A stretch of 59,496 nucleotides of DNA from positions 1 to 59,496 of the forward strand of contig VFJW01000015.1 of assembly GCA_009885845.1 (NCBI GenBank), in the 5' to 3' direction. Position numbers and translations under genes: made by a program. Origin of the DNA: Geobacter sp. Its GTDB lineage: Bacteria > Desulfobacterota > Desulfuromonadia > Geobacterales > Pseudopelobacteraceae. Below, piece by piece: positions 33,944-44,314 of the stretch. The notes under the pieces are model-generated. The model saw nothing but the letters and a program-made list of their open reading frames with translations. It was not told where the DNA came from and made no database searches. How positions within the stretch are numbered: the first letter of the stretch is position 1; each line of letters begins with the position of its first letter.

Positions 33944-35368
33944 CTATCGCGGAATAGAAGTGACCGAGAAATACAGCTGCCGGCCGGTTCGGGTTGCCAG
34001 TACAACCGCTTTCCCGTCCGTCGGAATGTCTACGTTCACAGAGGTCATACCGGCAACCATCGGGTGCTGCAGCTCCAGTTTCTGACGGCCGGATGGCAGT
34101 GTCGCCCGAAAAATCTGGGCATTAGCCGGCAACGTCAGCCAGCTGCGCAGATCAGCACTCTCACTGACAATATTCCAGATATTTGCGGCAAGTCCCCCGA
34201 GTTCACCCAGATTGTTTTTCGCAGTGGTAACGGTGACCCCCTTGGCGACGGCCCGGACAATCTGGCGCATTGCAATGACTGTTGCTTTTTCCTTCAGAGC
34301 CTTGACGGCCAATGCCCGCACATCACAAATAGGCTCTGTACTGCCGATACGTTCATTATCAGTGCGAATCTGCAGGGGAACCGGTGCCGACCATTTCTCC
34401 GTATAGATGGGAAATGCTATGGTAACAAGCCCGCTCCTGCTGATGGGGATGGGGATTTTTATTTCATGCTTTTGAGGTACAAAACCCTCTTCAAAAAGCA
34501 CCAGGAGCTCTCCCGAACCACCACTGTTTTCATCGATAAACAGCTTATCTACGTTCGGAAAACGACCCTTGAGTTCGTCAAACTCCTCACGCATATCCAG
34601 TCTGGCAGCAAGTCGCAGCACATCTTTCTGCAGATACCTGTTGTCCGGGTATATCTCCAGTGCCTTTTTATAGTCGATATAGGCATCATTAGGCTGCTGG
34701 AGCAGTTCATAAATAAAGCCGGAAACGTAGAATGTGTATGCATTCTGGAACGAGTTTTTAACTTTGCCGGCAATCTCATCCATTTGCGCATACTGGGTAT
34801 CGACCCGGGATACGCCTTTAGTATCTACCTGCTCCCGGCTTTTCTCCAGCTCCTTTTCAAAACGTTTCAATGAATCGTTCTGCTCGGCATTGGCACGACG
34901 GATCTCGACACCCGCACCTTCTATATCCTTCTTCTTCAGATAATTGAGCGCCTGATAATGATGCAGCAACACCCGTTCATACCCCTCACCTTCGTAAGGG
35001 ATTGCGTTATCATTGACCATTGTTGCCGCCACATTTGCGCCAATATTTGACGCACTGATCGTAGCCTTTTCGTCATTTTTCCTGATTTTTTCCATCGATG
35101 CCCTGAAGTCAGACATGCTGACATCAATGTTGCCGATGACATGGGCGAATCTGCCACGCTCCATGTTGTAGAGTATCAGATCGCTGCCGGCACACTCACT
35201 CAGCAGACACTTCGTCAAGTCTGTTGGAGTGCGGTTTGACAGGGAGGATATAAGCGGTTGGATTTTTTTGGGGTACGACGTGAAGGTCGATGAGCCGGCG
35301 CAGCCAACCATCAACAACAGAGCCGCCACAGTTCCGATCAATCTGCAGGTTTTCAGCAATCCACTCAT
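33944..35368 (-). CDS. COG3014-like TPR lipoprotein
   Basis: This 474-residue protein has a lipobox LLMVGC (Cys23). It contains helical TPR-like segments (YERVLLHHYQALNYLKKKDIEGAGVEIRRAN; YIDYKKALEIYPDNRYLQKD) and a beta-rich C-terminus. COG3014 lipoproteins sit next to YcfL and LpoB in Vibrio and Shewanella, as I recall, which matches this operon. The start at 35368 has AAGGGG upstream; a longer frame to 35410 is rejected. It is the first gene of the unit. Confidence 0.82.
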   Translation of the reverse strand: MSGLLKTCRLIGTVAALLLMVGCAGSSTFTSYPKKIQPLISSLSNRTPTDLTKCLLSECAGSDLILYNMERGRFAHVIGNIDVSMSDFRASMEKIRKNDEKATISASNIGANVAATMVNDNAIPYEGEGYERVLLHHYQALNYLKKKDIEGAGVEIRRANAEQNDSLKRFEKELEKSREQVDTKGVSRVDTQYAQMDEIAGKVKNSFQNAYTFYVSGFIYELLQQPNDAYIDYKKALEIYPDNRYLQKDVLRLAARLDMREEFDELKGRFPNVDKLFIDENSGGSGELLVLFEEGFVPQKHEIKIPIPISRSGLVTIAFPIYTEKWSAPVPLQIRTDNERIGSTEPICDVRALAVKALKEKATVIAMRQIVRAVAKGVTVTTAKNNLGELGGLAANIWNIVSESADLRSWLTLPANAQIFRATLPSGRQKLELQHPMVAGMTSVNVDIPTDGKAVVLATRTGRQLYFSVTSIPR

Positions 35369-35556
35369 GAGTGCCCCTTGAGAGAATACATCCGCATGTA
35401 ACTCCCGCATCTACAGGATTCAGGCGGCCGCGCTCAGTCTCTCTGATAAAACAATCTCGTAAAAAATACCGGATGTCAATAGAGTACTTTAATTCTAGGA
35501 TTCCGCAAGCAGGGCTTCAAACTTCAGGTAGTAATTCCATTACCGACGCCTTACGT

Positions 35557-36720
35557 CTAGTCGTTATCTCCCTGCTCCCCATCATAACTCAGCTCCTCTC
35601 CCGGCAGTTTCTCCCATTCGCCTTTATCGGTCCAGCGCATGATGCTGTGCAGCTTGAGCGGAACCCGTGAAGTACGGGGATCAAGTTCGTGATGGGGCGG
35701 CAGGTTGAAAAAAAAGAGCCGGGTATCGGCGCCGAAGCGGAGCCGGCAGACCGGGGCGCCACCGAAATCGTCGGTTTTGAATTCCTTCTGGGTGAGCTTC
35801 TGTATCCGGTGGTGCCGGTTTGTTATCACGCTGGAGTGGCCGTAACTGAATGTCGGAGGGACCCCTTCAATCGTCGTTTCGTTGGAACTGTTGCCGAAAA
35901 CGGTCACTGTTTCCCGTACCCCCGGCGTGTCCTCCAGATATTCGCCATAGAAACCGCTGATCACATCCCGGTATGAGTGATGCTCCGGTTTCGGGTTGCA
36001 CTGAATAATGAACATGGCGTCGAGTCCCTGACGGGTGGTGAAAAAGAGCTGATTGGCATGGTCGATAATCCGCTTGATGTTGGATGAGTAGAGGTCGCGG
36101 TACAGATAATCCAGGCAGATGAGCGTCATGAAGTTGAAACAGCCGGGGCGACTGTGAAAGAAGTAGAAGTGGCGTCCCCGGTAGAGGTCGTGGTACTTGT
36201 CCATCAGCTCCTCAGCATGAAACGGGTGACTTTTAGCCTCCAGAAACACCCGCAACCTTCCGGTTGCCTCCTTAATGGCGATACAGCACCAATTGACCGG
36301 CATTTCCCGAACATTTCCCCCGGAGATATCGAGATCAACCGCCTCGATAGCTTCATCGTTATCCTCGCGGAAGCGTTCCAGCAATTCCCGATAGACATGA
36401 AGCCGAATCGGCTCTACGCCAAAAATAGTCACCGTATTAGGCTGGAATTTCTGCTGCAGGATCTCCAGCATTTCATCGAAACGGCTGAAGGGGAGCGCGG
36501 CTTCCGGCAGCATCAGGAAGTGAAGCTTCTGCAGGTACCCTGCCCCTTCGATGATTTTGTCAAGGAGGCCATGAATCTGAATCCACTTTTCCTCGGGATC
36601 GCTCAGGACAAAGCTGTGCTCCACCTTGTGCAGCCGATTAGGAATCTGGGCCACCATGCAATGCAGATGCTCGCCGATGGAAAATTCAAGGTTTACTTCT
36701 TTATCGATGATCCTGACCAT
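35557..36720 (-). CDS. Divergent nitrilase-superfamily (carbon-nitrogen hydrolase) protein
   Basis: This 387-residue protein has no close named family that I recognise. Three spaced motifs fit the nitrilase Glu-Lys-Cys triad: Glu73 in FLMLPEAALPF, Lys163 in VFLEAKSHPF and Cys202 in LICLDYLYRD. The strand-rich pattern around them also fits the alpha-beta-beta-alpha fold. The extra C-terminal 150 residues are unassigned. Nitrilase-like proteins act on amides or nitriles and also occur as partners in reverse-transcriptase and other antiphage systems. No such partner is adjacent; the neighbours are Nudix and MazEF. Confidence 0.6.
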   Translation of the reverse strand: MVRIIDKEVNLEFSIGEHLHCMVAQIPNRLHKVEHSFVLSDPEEKWIQIHGLLDKIIEGAGYLQKLHFLMLPEAALPFSRFDEMLEILQQKFQPNTVTIFGVEPIRLHVYRELLERFREDNDEAIEAVDLDISGGNVREMPVNWCCIAIKEATGRLRVFLEAKSHPFHAEELMDKYHDLYRGRHFYFFHSRPGCFNFMTLICLDYLYRDLYSSNIKRIIDHANQLFFTTRQGLDAMFIIQCNPKPEHHSYRDVISGFYGEYLEDTPGVRETVTVFGNSSNETTIEGVPPTFSYGHSSVITNRHHRIQKLTQKEFKTDDFGGAPVCRLRFGADTRLFFFNLPPHHELDPRTSRVPLKLHSIMRWTDKGEWEKLPGEELSYDGEQGDND

Positions 36721-36742
36721 ATCTGACCTTACTCCTGTTTCA

Positions 36743-36844
36743 AATCAAAGATGAAATCAAGGCGGCGAAGACTGAGGCGACGAAAGCATACCATCAGTAT
36801 GTTGAGGAGCCGAAGACAAGCCAACGAAGATAGCGCTTTGATCT
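36743..36844. repeat. About 100-bp intergenic element with ATCAAAG/CTTTGAT ends
   Basis: The gap between the nitrilase-like and Nudix genes is a purine-rich unit with short inverted ends (ATCAAAG near 36744 and CTTTGAT near 36837) and a central CATAC-CATCA-GTATG hairpin at 36787-36801. I recall similar GGCGACGA/GAGGAGCCGAAG units repeated in Geobacter genomes, but only one copy is in this window, so the family claim needs a genome search. Confidence 0.45.
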
Positions 36845-36854
36845 GGAATTGGTA

Positions 36855-37301
36855 TTACTCTATCTCGCAGTAGTGCGGTTCAGGGAACAGTTTATCCAGT
36901 ATAAATTTTGTTCCATCAGGCATGTTGTATTTCCACAGTTCATCCGACGGAACCCAGAGTGCCTCGGCGACCTCGGAGTCATTGTGGCTGAACTCGTTAC
37001 TGAGTGGAAGACAACGGTAGTAGAGGATGACAAAATGATAGTGGTCTTCGCCCGGCGTCACATGCTCAAAGACATCAAGCAGATTTTGAACTTCCACTTT
37101 AAGACCGACCTCCTCAAGCACCTCTCGCTGAAGTGCCCGGATAATCGACTCACCCAGATCAATCTTTCCACCGGGCATAACCCACTGACCCAGAAAAGGG
37201 GGGATATTCCGTCTGGTAAGCAGGATTTCGCCGGCGTAGTTGATGATCACCGCCACCACCGAGGTGACCACGTGATCTTTTTTGAATTTTGGTTTTGTCA
37301 T
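36855..37301 (-). CDS. Nudix hydrolase
   Basis: This 148-residue protein has a complete Nudix box (GGKIDLGESIIRAL...REVLEEVGL) with the metal-binding REVxEE. It hydrolyses nucleoside-diphosphate-linked compounds; the substrate cannot be told. Its start is two bases after the MazF stop, so it is co-transcribed with the toxin-antitoxin pair. No strong ribosome site is visible. Confidence 0.9.
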   Translation of the reverse strand: MTKPKFKKDHVVTSVVAVIINYAGEILLTRRNIPPFLGQWVMPGGKIDLGESIIRALQREVLEEVGLKVEVQNLLDVFEHVTPGEDHYHFVILYYRCLPLSNEFSHNDSEVAEALWVPSDELWKYNMPDGTKFILDKLFPEPHYCEIE

Positions 37302-37303
37302 AA

Positions 37304-37663
37304 CTAATCAGGTTCACATGGTTCTAAAACTAACTTGATACCGGAGAGGATTTCAGCTACCCGCTTGGGTGAAAGCGTCCCGACATATTCGTCTAATTGT
37401 GTTTTGTCTACTGTGAACAGTTGCGAAACATTCACGACACTCTGCTTGGGCAGGTTAGTTTCTTTTTTATCGAGAAGGAGATTACCTGGTGCAATTGCAC
37501 GCTTTAGGTTCGAGGTGAGAGGACATACAAGTACAGTTTTGATCTTGCTGCGGTTAAATAAATTATTCTGCACAACTACGTGCGGGTGTCGGTAGCCTGG
37601 TTCCGACCCCGCTGGCTCATCAAGCTCGATCCAGTAAATATCTCCCTGGCTGATTATCACCAT
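37304..37663 (-). CDS. mazF: MazF/PemK-type mRNA interferase toxin
   Basis: This 119-residue protein has the MazF fold signature: GDIYWIELDEPAGSEPGYRHPHVVVQNN, VLVCPLTSNLKRA, NLLLDKKETNLPKQSVVNVSQLFTVDK. The catalytic Arg and Thr positions (RHP and PLTSN) are present. It cleaves mRNA when freed from its antitoxin. It overlaps the antitoxin by 7 bases. Confidence 0.92.
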   Translation of the reverse strand: MVIISQGDIYWIELDEPAGSEPGYRHPHVVVQNNLFNRSKIKTVLVCPLTSNLKRAIAPGNLLLDKKETNLPKQSVVNVSQLFTVDKTQLDEYVGTLSPKRVAEILSGIKLVLEPCEPD

Positions 37664-37911
37664 TCCCCCTCTACTATACGCCGGTGCTGACGGCCTGATG
37701 TGCTGCGCAACACCTGCTCAGTCGTATCAGGTTCGTCTGAATAAGCGGCATTTATCTGAGCAAGTAAATCCTTGTTTTTTGTATGTGCAATGAAGTCCTC
37801 AACAGCAATTACAAACAATTTACTGCGAGAAACATTCATAGTCCGAGCAATAGCATCTACTTGCACAAAGAGATTCTTATTCATTGATATAGCGGTTTTG
37901 ACTGCCTGCAT
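37657..37911 (-). CDS. mazE: Ribbon-helix-helix antitoxin of the MazF toxin
   Basis: This 84-residue protein opens with an RHH DNA-binding segment (MQAVKTAISMNKNLFVQVDAIARTMNVSRSKLFVIAVEDFI) and an acidic C-terminal tail that should bind MazF. GGGAGGAG precedes the ATG. It probably autoregulates the operon. It lies just upstream of mazF with a short overlap. Confidence 0.85.
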   Translation of the reverse strand: MQAVKTAISMNKNLFVQVDAIARTMNVSRSKLFVIAVEDFIAHTKNKDLLAQINAAYSDEPDTTEQVLRSTSGRQHRRIVEGEW

Positions 37912-37969
37912 AGTTATACTCCTCCCTGAAATAAGTATAAATATTTATCATACCAATGTCAATACCTGA

Positions 37970-39862
37970 CTATCCCTTCAAACTCTCGAGTTCATCCCAA
38001 CGGAGAAACGCCGCTTCCAGTTCCTGCTCCAACGCAGTCAGGCGGGCATTGACGACTACCACCTCTCCTCCGGCACTTTTGTAGAAGTCAGGATCAGCAA
38101 GGCGGGCATGCAAATCTTTTTGCTCCTTCTCGATTACCGAGATCTTCTCCGGCAGCGCATCCAGCTCCCGTTGTTCATTGAAGCTGAGTTTGCGGGGTTT
38201 TTCCTTCTGCTGTTTTCCCTTTTCCGGGGCATTTTTCTGCGCGAGCTGAAATGCGGCAGCCGCCTCAAAGGCAGCCTGGCTCAGCCAGTCGTCATAACCT
38301 CCGACAAACTCCTTAACTGAGCCGTCGCCAGGGAGTACAAGAGTGCTTGACACAACATTATTGAGGAACTCACGGTCATGGCTCACCAGCATCAGTGTGC
38401 CAGGGTATTCCATCAGCAGATCCTCCAGCAGTTCAAGAGTTTCGGAGTCAAGATCGTTGGTCGGTTCGTCCATCACCAGAATATTTGACGGCTTGGTGAA
38501 AAGCTTGGCCAGCAGCAGCCGGTTCCGCTCACCGCCGGACAGGATACTGACCGGAGAGCGCGCCCGCTCCGGTGAGAAGAGAAAATCCTGCAGATAGCCT
38601 ATAATATGGCGCGACTGACCGTTGATGATGAGCGTATCGTTCCCTTCTCCTACGTTCTCCTGGACACTTTTGTCCATATCCAGCTGTTCGCGCAACTGAT
38701 CAAAATAGATCACCTCGCGACGGGTTCCAAGCTTGATCGCCCCATTTTGCGGTTCCAGTTCACCCAACAGCAGACGGAGCAGGGTCGTCTTTCCAGATCC
38801 ATTCCGGCCGATGATTCCGATCCGGTCGCCGCGCATGATGGTTGTTGAAAGATTTGTGACAATCGACCTGCCATCGTAGGCAAAGGTAACACCGGTAGCC
38901 TCGGCAACAAGCGCACCGGAGCGCTCCGCCACATGAAGTTGTATTTTGGCTGTTCCCTGCCGCTCTCTCCGTTGGCGCGATTCTTCCCGCAACTTCTTCA
39001 ACGCCCTGACTCTCCCTTCATTCCGGGTACGACGGGCCTTGATTCCCTGTCTGACCCAGACCTCTTCCTGTGCCAGCTTCTTGTCAAAAAGCGCCTGGCG
39101 TGAAATCTCGGCTTCCAGAAGAGCTTCTCGCCGTTCCACAAATTCATCGTAACCGCAGGAAAAAGCGTAGATTCTGCCCCGGTCGAGTTCAGCAACCCGG
39201 TTGGCCAATCGCCGGGCAAAGGAGCGGTCATGCGTCACAAACAGTACCGTCCGGACATTTTTCGCGAGAAACTCCTCCAGCCAAAGGATGGTGTCAATGT
39301 CGAGGTGATTGGTCGGTTCGTCCAGAATGAGAATATCCGGGTTGGAAACAAGGGCTCGCGCCAGTAGTACCCGCCGTTTGGTTCCCCCGGATAGTTCGGT
39401 AAATTCCGCCTCGGAGTCCAGATCCAGCCGGTTCAGCACCCGCTCCACCTCCTGATGCAGGTTCCAGCCGTCATTCTCCTCGAGCTCTTTTTGTAGCGCT
39501 TCCAACCGCATCAGCAGTTTCTCGCTGCTGTCATGCGACAGTTCATGGCTGACATGGTGGTATTCCGCCAGCACCGCTGCAGCGGTACCCATGCCGGAAG
39601 CAACAACATCAAAAACCGAACCGCTCACATCCGGCGGCACATCCTGAGTCAGCTGGGCCACCTTGAGTCCCTGCTGACGCTGGATCTCACCCCCTTCAGG
39701 CGTCAACTCTCCGCCGATCAGCTTGAGCAGAGTCGATTTGCCGCTGCCGTTGCGCCCCATCAGACAGAGCCGGTCACCCTGTTCGATCTGCAGGTTGATG
39801 CCGTTAAACAGAGGAGGGCCGCCGAAGGCCAGGGTTATGTCGCGCAGGGATATTAGTGCCAC
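37970..39862 (-). CDS. uup: ABC-F ATPase, Uup type
   Basis: This 630-residue protein has two ABC cassettes with GRNGSGKST in each and LSGGT / LSGGE signatures, DEPTNHLDIDT / DEPTNDLDSET Walker B blocks, a charged linker (EEVWVRQGIKARRTRNEGRVRA) and a C-terminal coiled coil (LPEKISVIEKEQKDLHARLADP). That matches Uup, an ATPase linked to ribosomes and to transposon excision. It starts with GTG, preceded by AAAGAGGT. It has no membrane segment. Confidence 0.93.
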   Translation of the reverse strand: MALISLRDITLAFGGPPLFNGINLQIEQGDRLCLMGRNGSGKSTLLKLIGGELTPEGGEIQRQQGLKVAQLTQDVPPDVSGSVFDVVASGMGTAAAVLAEYHHVSHELSHDSSEKLLMRLEALQKELEENDGWNLHQEVERVLNRLDLDSEAEFTELSGGTKRRVLLARALVSNPDILILDEPTNHLDIDTILWLEEFLAKNVRTVLFVTHDRSFARRLANRVAELDRGRIYAFSCGYDEFVERREALLEAEISRQALFDKKLAQEEVWVRQGIKARRTRNEGRVRALKKLREESRQRRERQGTAKIQLHVAERSGALVAEATGVTFAYDGRSIVTNLSTTIMRGDRIGIIGRNGSGKTTLLRLLLGELEPQNGAIKLGTRREVIYFDQLREQLDMDKSVQENVGEGNDTLIINGQSRHIIGYLQDFLFSPERARSPVSILSGGERNRLLLAKLFTKPSNILVMDEPTNDLDSETLELLEDLLMEYPGTLMLVSHDREFLNNVVSSTLVLPGDGSVKEFVGGYDDWLSQAAFEAAAAFQLAQKNAPEKGKQQKEKPRKLSFNEQRELDALPEKISVIEKEQKDLHARLADPDFYKSAGGEVVVVNARLTALEQELEAAFLRWDELESLKG

Positions 39863-40000
39863 GGGTACCTCTTTGGATAGATTAACCGGATTTTGTCTTT
39901 TTCTATGGTTTGAACGTGGTAAAGCACACCGGCTCGGCAGGGGCTTTTTCCCGCTGACCTGTGCTGCCGTTGGTTGAACGGTTGTTATGTATCTTAGATT

Positions 40001-43000
40001 TCAAACCTTACCCCCCACACCTTTAAACTTCTCAACAAAGGCTACAATTTTTTGAAAAACGCTTTGTTTTTTGGTGAGGTACTGCGGATTAAGCGGGCTC
40101 ATTTTGGGGAGAATCGCGTTTAACTCAGTGCCGTTTTCACTGGCGAATTCTCGTTTTAGTGAAGCCGTGATATATCGTTTCGCAGCCTCTTCATTCAGGT
40201 TTTCATCAATAATCAATTCGACAGCTTCACGCTGTTGTTCTGCTTGGGCAAAGGAGAAGAAGGCATCTATGATGCTGGCTTTATCATGGATGGTGTCGAG
40301 GTCGGTTTGGTTGATGAAATCAACCAGCAGACTCTCTTTTGCACGGTTGCCGATACTGGAACGGATGATACGGCGCACATCCTCAATTAACGTCGCTTTA
40401 TCCTTACGTTTTTTATTGCTTTCAAAAATCAGTTCCAGAATGTAATCAAGATTGATTTCCTGCGATTTCAGAAGATCAACTTCAAAAACAACATCATCCC
40501 AATCAATGGTTGAGGCGGCTTGATCGTTACCGGCTTTTTCACGGTGCAGCCAGTCGCGAATATCGTTATAGGTTGAACGGTAATCTTGAATCGTGCGCAC
40601 GGGGAGAACAGGGATTTTCTGCATAGCGGCGAACTGTTCATCGTTCAGATAATGTTTCGCCTTGAACTCTTCAACGGCTTTAGGGTCGGTCGTATCCAAG
40701 TTCTGCACAGCTTGCAACCCTGCAAATTCATCGTAGTTTTGCAGAATGTTTTCAACACGAAGATATTCACCGAACAGTTTGGCGAAATCCTTTTTATCTT
40801 TCTCTTTTTCAATATCTTCGGGCTTGGGGAACCGCTGTTGCAGCTCTGCCACAATATCCAGATAACCCCGACGGGCTTCACCTGTGGCTATATCGGCAAA
40901 ACCTTCCATGTACTCTTTATAACTCTTTTCAAGCACAACATTTTTGGTGTTGCTGTTACCAAACAGAGTGATCGCATCAATGGTAGCTTGTTCCAAATTA
41001 CGGAAGGTGATGATATTGCCAAAGGTTTTGGTGGCATCATAAATACGATTGGTGCGGGAATAGGCCTGTATCAAACCGTGATAGCGGAGGTTTTTATCGA
41101 CAAAGATCGTATTCAGCGTGGGAGCGTCAAAGCCGGTTAAGAACATACCGACAACAATAATCAAATCGATTTCCTGTTTTTTAACCCGAGAAGAGAGGTC
41201 ACGGTAATAGTTCTGGAACGCATTGCTCTCGACACTGAAATTAGTCTTGAACATCCCGTTGTAGTCGTTAATTGCGGAACTCAAAAACTCTTTTGCACTG
41301 CTCTCCATGGCAGAGGTTTCAAAACTTTCATCAAGAATATCCCCTACTGCATCTTGTTCTTCATTGGCGGCAAAAGAGAAGATGGTGGCAATTTTGAGCG
41401 GTTTGCCGCCCTCTTTCTGCAGGTTGTTTAGAGTTTCATAGTACATCTTTGCCGCATCAACGCTACTCACGGCAAACATGGCATTAAAACCTTTGCCAGT
41501 GGCTCCCAGCCGGTGTGTTTTCTGCCTGAAGTTATTTAAGAGGTACTGCGAAATTTCCTGAATACGGACGGGGTGCAGTAAGGCTTGTCTGTTTTCGGAT
41601 GCGGTGAGTTTTTTCTCGTCCTGTTCTGCTTCAATGGTTTTAAACTGCGGGCGGACATCGTTATAGTCAACTTTAAATTTCAGCACTTTTTCATCGCGGA
41701 TAGCATCGGTGATGACATAGGAGTGCAGCTCACGACCAAAAACAGTGGCGGTGGTTTCAGCACCGAGGGCGTTTTGTGGAAAAATAGGGGTGCCGGTAAA
41801 CCCGAACTGACAGTATTTTTTGAATTTCTTTTTGAGATTCTTTTGAGCTTCACCGAATTGGGAGCGGTGCGCTTCATCAAAGATAAACACAACCTGCTTT
41901 TGGTAGATAGGCAGGTTGTCTTCGCTCTTCATCAGGTTGTTGAGTTTCTGAATGGTGGTGACAATGATTTTATTGTCATCGGTTTCGATGTTTCGTTTCA
42001 GCCCTGCGGTACTGTCTGAACCATTGACGCTATCAGGGGAAAAACGCTGATACTCTTTCATAGTCTGGAAATCGAGATCTTTACGGTCAACCACAAAAAA
42101 GACTTTATCCACAAAATCGAGTTCTGTTGCCAGTCGTGCCGCTTTGAAGCTGGTGAGGGTTTTGCCTGAACCGGTGGTATGCCAGATAAAGCCGCCGCTT
42201 TCGGTGCTGCTCCATTTTTTAGACTGGTGTGTGCAGTTGATCTTCCACAAAATCCGTTCGGTGGCGGCGATCTGGTAGGGACGCATCACGAGAAGCGTGT
42301 TGCTGGTATCAAACACGGAATAGCGAAGCAGAACTTCAAGTAGCGTTTTTTTCTGAAAGAAGGTGGCGGTAAAATCTTTGAGGTCTTTTATGAGGGAGTT
42401 GTCTGATTTTGCCCAGTTCATGGTGAAATCGAAACTGTTCTTGTCCCGCTTGGTGGTGTTGGCAAAATAGCGGCTATCGGTGCCGTTTGAGATTATGAAA
42501 ATTTGCAGATATTTAAACAGAGAGTAGTCGGTATTAAAACTCTCTTTGCTGTAACGGTGTACCTGATTGAAGGCTTCACGGATTGCGACACCCCGTTTTT
42601 TCAGTTCGACCTGCACCAGCGGTAAACCGTTTACCAGAATGGTCACATCGTAGCGATTGGCGTGTGATCCGGTCTGTTCAACCTGTGAAATTACTTGCAC
42701 TTTATTGCGGGTGATGTTTTTTTTGTCGAAGAGGTAGATGTTTTGGATATGGCCGTCATCAAAGACAAAATCGTGGATATAGTTGTCGTGGATTTTGCGG
42801 GTTTTATCGATTATAGAATCGCTGGGCTTATCTAAAAACTCCTCCACAAACCGGAGCCATTCACCTTCTGCAAACTGTACGCTGTTAAGGGTTTGGAGTT
42901 GCACACGAACATTTTTCAGCAATGTATCCGGGTTTTTTACATCGGGCAGAAATTCGTAGCCCTGATTGCCCAAGTCCTGAATAAACTCCTGCTCTAAACT

Positions 43001-43099
43001 GTATTCACTTTGATAGGTTTCACATACCTGCCAAGCCCGGGTGTATTTATCTAAAACGATAAAGTTGTTCGACTCTGCAATGGTGGTGTATTCGATCAT
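40001..43099 (-). CDS. hsdR: Type IC restriction endonuclease subunit R
   Basis: This 1,032-residue protein is about the size of EcoR124I HsdR. Asp151, Glu165 and Lys167 form the nuclease triad ([20 protein letters not shown]), at the same numbers I recall for EcoR124I, followed by Q179...Y183. The translocase has [16 protein letters not shown] and [14 protein letters not shown] with AYSRTNRI. It cuts DNA after translocation by the HsdM2S complex. Its ATG overlaps the prrC stop by 4 bases (ATGA), so it is last in the hsdM-fic-hsdS-prrC-hsdR operon. Confidence 0.96.
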   Translation of the reverse strand: MIEYTTIAESNNFIVLDKYTRAWQVCETYQSEYSLEQEFIQDLGNQGYEFLPDVKNPDTLLKNVRVQLQTLNSVQFAEGEWLRFVEEFLDKPSDSIIDKTRKIHDNYIHDFVFDDGHIQNIYLFDKKNITRNKVQVISQVEQTGSHANRYDVTILVNGLPLVQVELKKRGVAIREAFNQVHRYSKESFNTDYSLFKYLQIFIISNGTDSRYFANTTKRDKNSFDFTMNWAKSDNSLIKDLKDFTATFFQKKTLLEVLLRYSVFDTSNTLLVMRPYQIAATERILWKINCTHQSKKWSSTESGGFIWHTTGSGKTLTSFKAARLATELDFVDKVFFVVDRKDLDFQTMKEYQRFSPDSVNGSDSTAGLKRNIETDDNKIIVTTIQKLNNLMKSEDNLPIYQKQVVFIFDEAHRSQFGEAQKNLKKKFKKYCQFGFTGTPIFPQNALGAETTATVFGRELHSYVITDAIRDEKVLKFKVDYNDVRPQFKTIEAEQDEKKLTASENRQALLHPVRIQEISQYLLNNFRQKTHRLGATGKGFNAMFAVSSVDAAKMYYETLNNLQKEGGKPLKIATIFSFAANEEQDAVGDILDESFETSAMESSAKEFLSSAINDYNGMFKTNFSVESNAFQNYYRDLSSRVKKQEIDLIIVVGMFLTGFDAPTLNTIFVDKNLRYHGLIQAYSRTNRIYDATKTFGNIITFRNLEQATIDAITLFGNSNTKNVVLEKSYKEYMEGFADIATGEARRGYLDIVAELQQRFPKPEDIEKEKDKKDFAKLFGEYLRVENILQNYDEFAGLQAVQNLDTTDPKAVEEFKAKHYLNDEQFAAMQKIPVLPVRTIQDYRSTYNDIRDWLHREKAGNDQAASTIDWDDVVFEVDLLKSQEINLDYILELIFESNKKRKDKATLIEDVRRIIRSSIGNRAKESLLVDFINQTDLDTIHDKASIIDAFFSFAQAEQQREAVELIIDENLNEEAAKRYITASLKREFASENGTELNAILPKMSPLNPQYLTKKQSVFQKIVAFVEKFKGVGGKV

Positions 43100-44313
43100 G
43101 TAGTTTTCCCCCGCCAAAATTGATGGCGCTCGACAATGTGTTTGACCAAGTTTTCCAGAACCTTTTTTTCCTCTGGCTTCAGGGGGGACACTTCTTCGGC
43201 AGCGTGCTTCGAATGACTTGAGAAGTTCACAATTCGCTTTGCATACGGATTAGGCAAACCATCGTCTGTTTCAGGCAGAAGATGTTCCCACCTTTTATAC
43301 CCGAGAAATGTTGCCGTCTTTTCGAGAATATTCCGGAGCAGGTTGAAGTGATACTTTTCGATCTGCCCGCTTTTTATGGCCTCTTCAAGCTGCGATATCA
43401 GGTGCAGGTGATATGCAAAAGGAGAATCATTTGGTTGTTCTATTAAATGAAAACTGCCGTCCTCATTTTTTTCCAGTCGAGACTTGCTGAACCATTTTGA
43501 CTTCCAGCTGTAGCGCTCGGTTTTTTCATCGCTACCAAACTCGTTGCAAAGCACATTGAAGAAAAGTGGGTTGTGCGTCGTGATGATGAACTTGATACTA
43601 GAGGCATTTGATTTAATCAGCTGTGCCAAATCCACGGCCAACTGAATCAAATGGTTATCATCCAGAGAGCTGACTGGATCATCAACAAACACATATTCCA
43701 GCTGGTTGAATTGGTCGGTTTCTCGATCACCAGGCTCGGCGACATTAAGAACGCCAATCACTTGTTCAAGCAGCGCGTAGAAAATACTCCATATAAAGTT
43801 GCTTTCTTCGCCCTTGGATATTTTCAGGTTTCCCGAATGCGTCGCATCGCCACGTTCCATTGTGAAGGTGACTTCCGAGAAGGCTTTGATAGTGATCTGT
43901 TTGTCGCCTCCTCCTTTTTCTGTGCGCTCTTCATTGAAGTGTGGCGTCAGCTTGTCGTTGGTATAACGCTGAAAAGTCGTGATGACGTTCATGTCTTGAC
44001 CTTGATCCTTCAGCACCCAATCTGTGAAGGTATTCGGCTGAATCCTCAGCTTAGGCTCAGCGTCTTCTTTCAGATCGTTATCCCAATAAAACAGGTCTTC
44101 GGTAAAAGCGTTGTAATAGAGGATCTTGTTACGCGCCAATTCAGGCTGCTCTAACTCATCACCTTCCTCGCCGCTATTGTTTTCGGGCGCAAAATGCTGT
44201 TTAAATTCCCGCGAAAGGCGCGTTTTGCCAACTCCATTGAAGGCATAAATCAGCTGTACTTTTTTATTGGCATCCCTCAGCTGCTGCGCAATTTCCGTTA
44301 ACGTTTTGCTCAT
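43096..44313 (-). CDS. prrC: PrrC-like anticodon nuclease (AAA_13 ATPase domain)
   Basis: This 405-residue protein begins [13 protein letters not shown] and [17 protein letters not shown] (Walker A), close to my recollection of E. coli PrrC. The NTPase domain also shows [38 protein letters not shown] and [10 protein letters not shown]. The C-terminal anticodon nuclease triad fits: Arg327-x3-Glu331 with His367 or His370 (E. coli PrrC: R320, E324, H356). PrrC is held silent by the type IC restriction enzyme and cuts tRNA-Lys when phage T4 blocks restriction. The gene position between hsdS and hsdR is the EcoprrI order. Confidence 0.88.
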   Translation of the reverse strand: MSKTLTEIAQQLRDANKKVQLIYAFNGVGKTRLSREFKQHFAPENNSGEEGDELEQPELARNKILYYNAFTEDLFYWDNDLKEDAEPKLRIQPNTFTDWVLKDQGQDMNVITTFQRYTNDKLTPHFNEERTEKGGGDKQITIKAFSEVTFTMERGDATHSGNLKISKGEESNFIWSIFYALLEQVIGVLNVAEPGDRETDQFNQLEYVFVDDPVSSLDDNHLIQLAVDLAQLIKSNASSIKFIITTHNPLFFNVLCNEFGSDEKTERYSWKSKWFSKSRLEKNEDGSFHLIEQPNDSPFAYHLHLISQLEEAIKSGQIEKYHFNLLRNILEKTATFLGYKRWEHLLPETDDGLPNPYAKRIVNFSSHSKHAAEEVSPLKPEEKKVLENLVKHIVERHQFWRGKTT

Positions 44314-44314
44314 G

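Noticed and set aside
39863-40000. AGCACA...TGTGCT hairpin between hsdR and the Uup gene.
   Set aside because: The stem is short and interrupted and no T-run supports termination.
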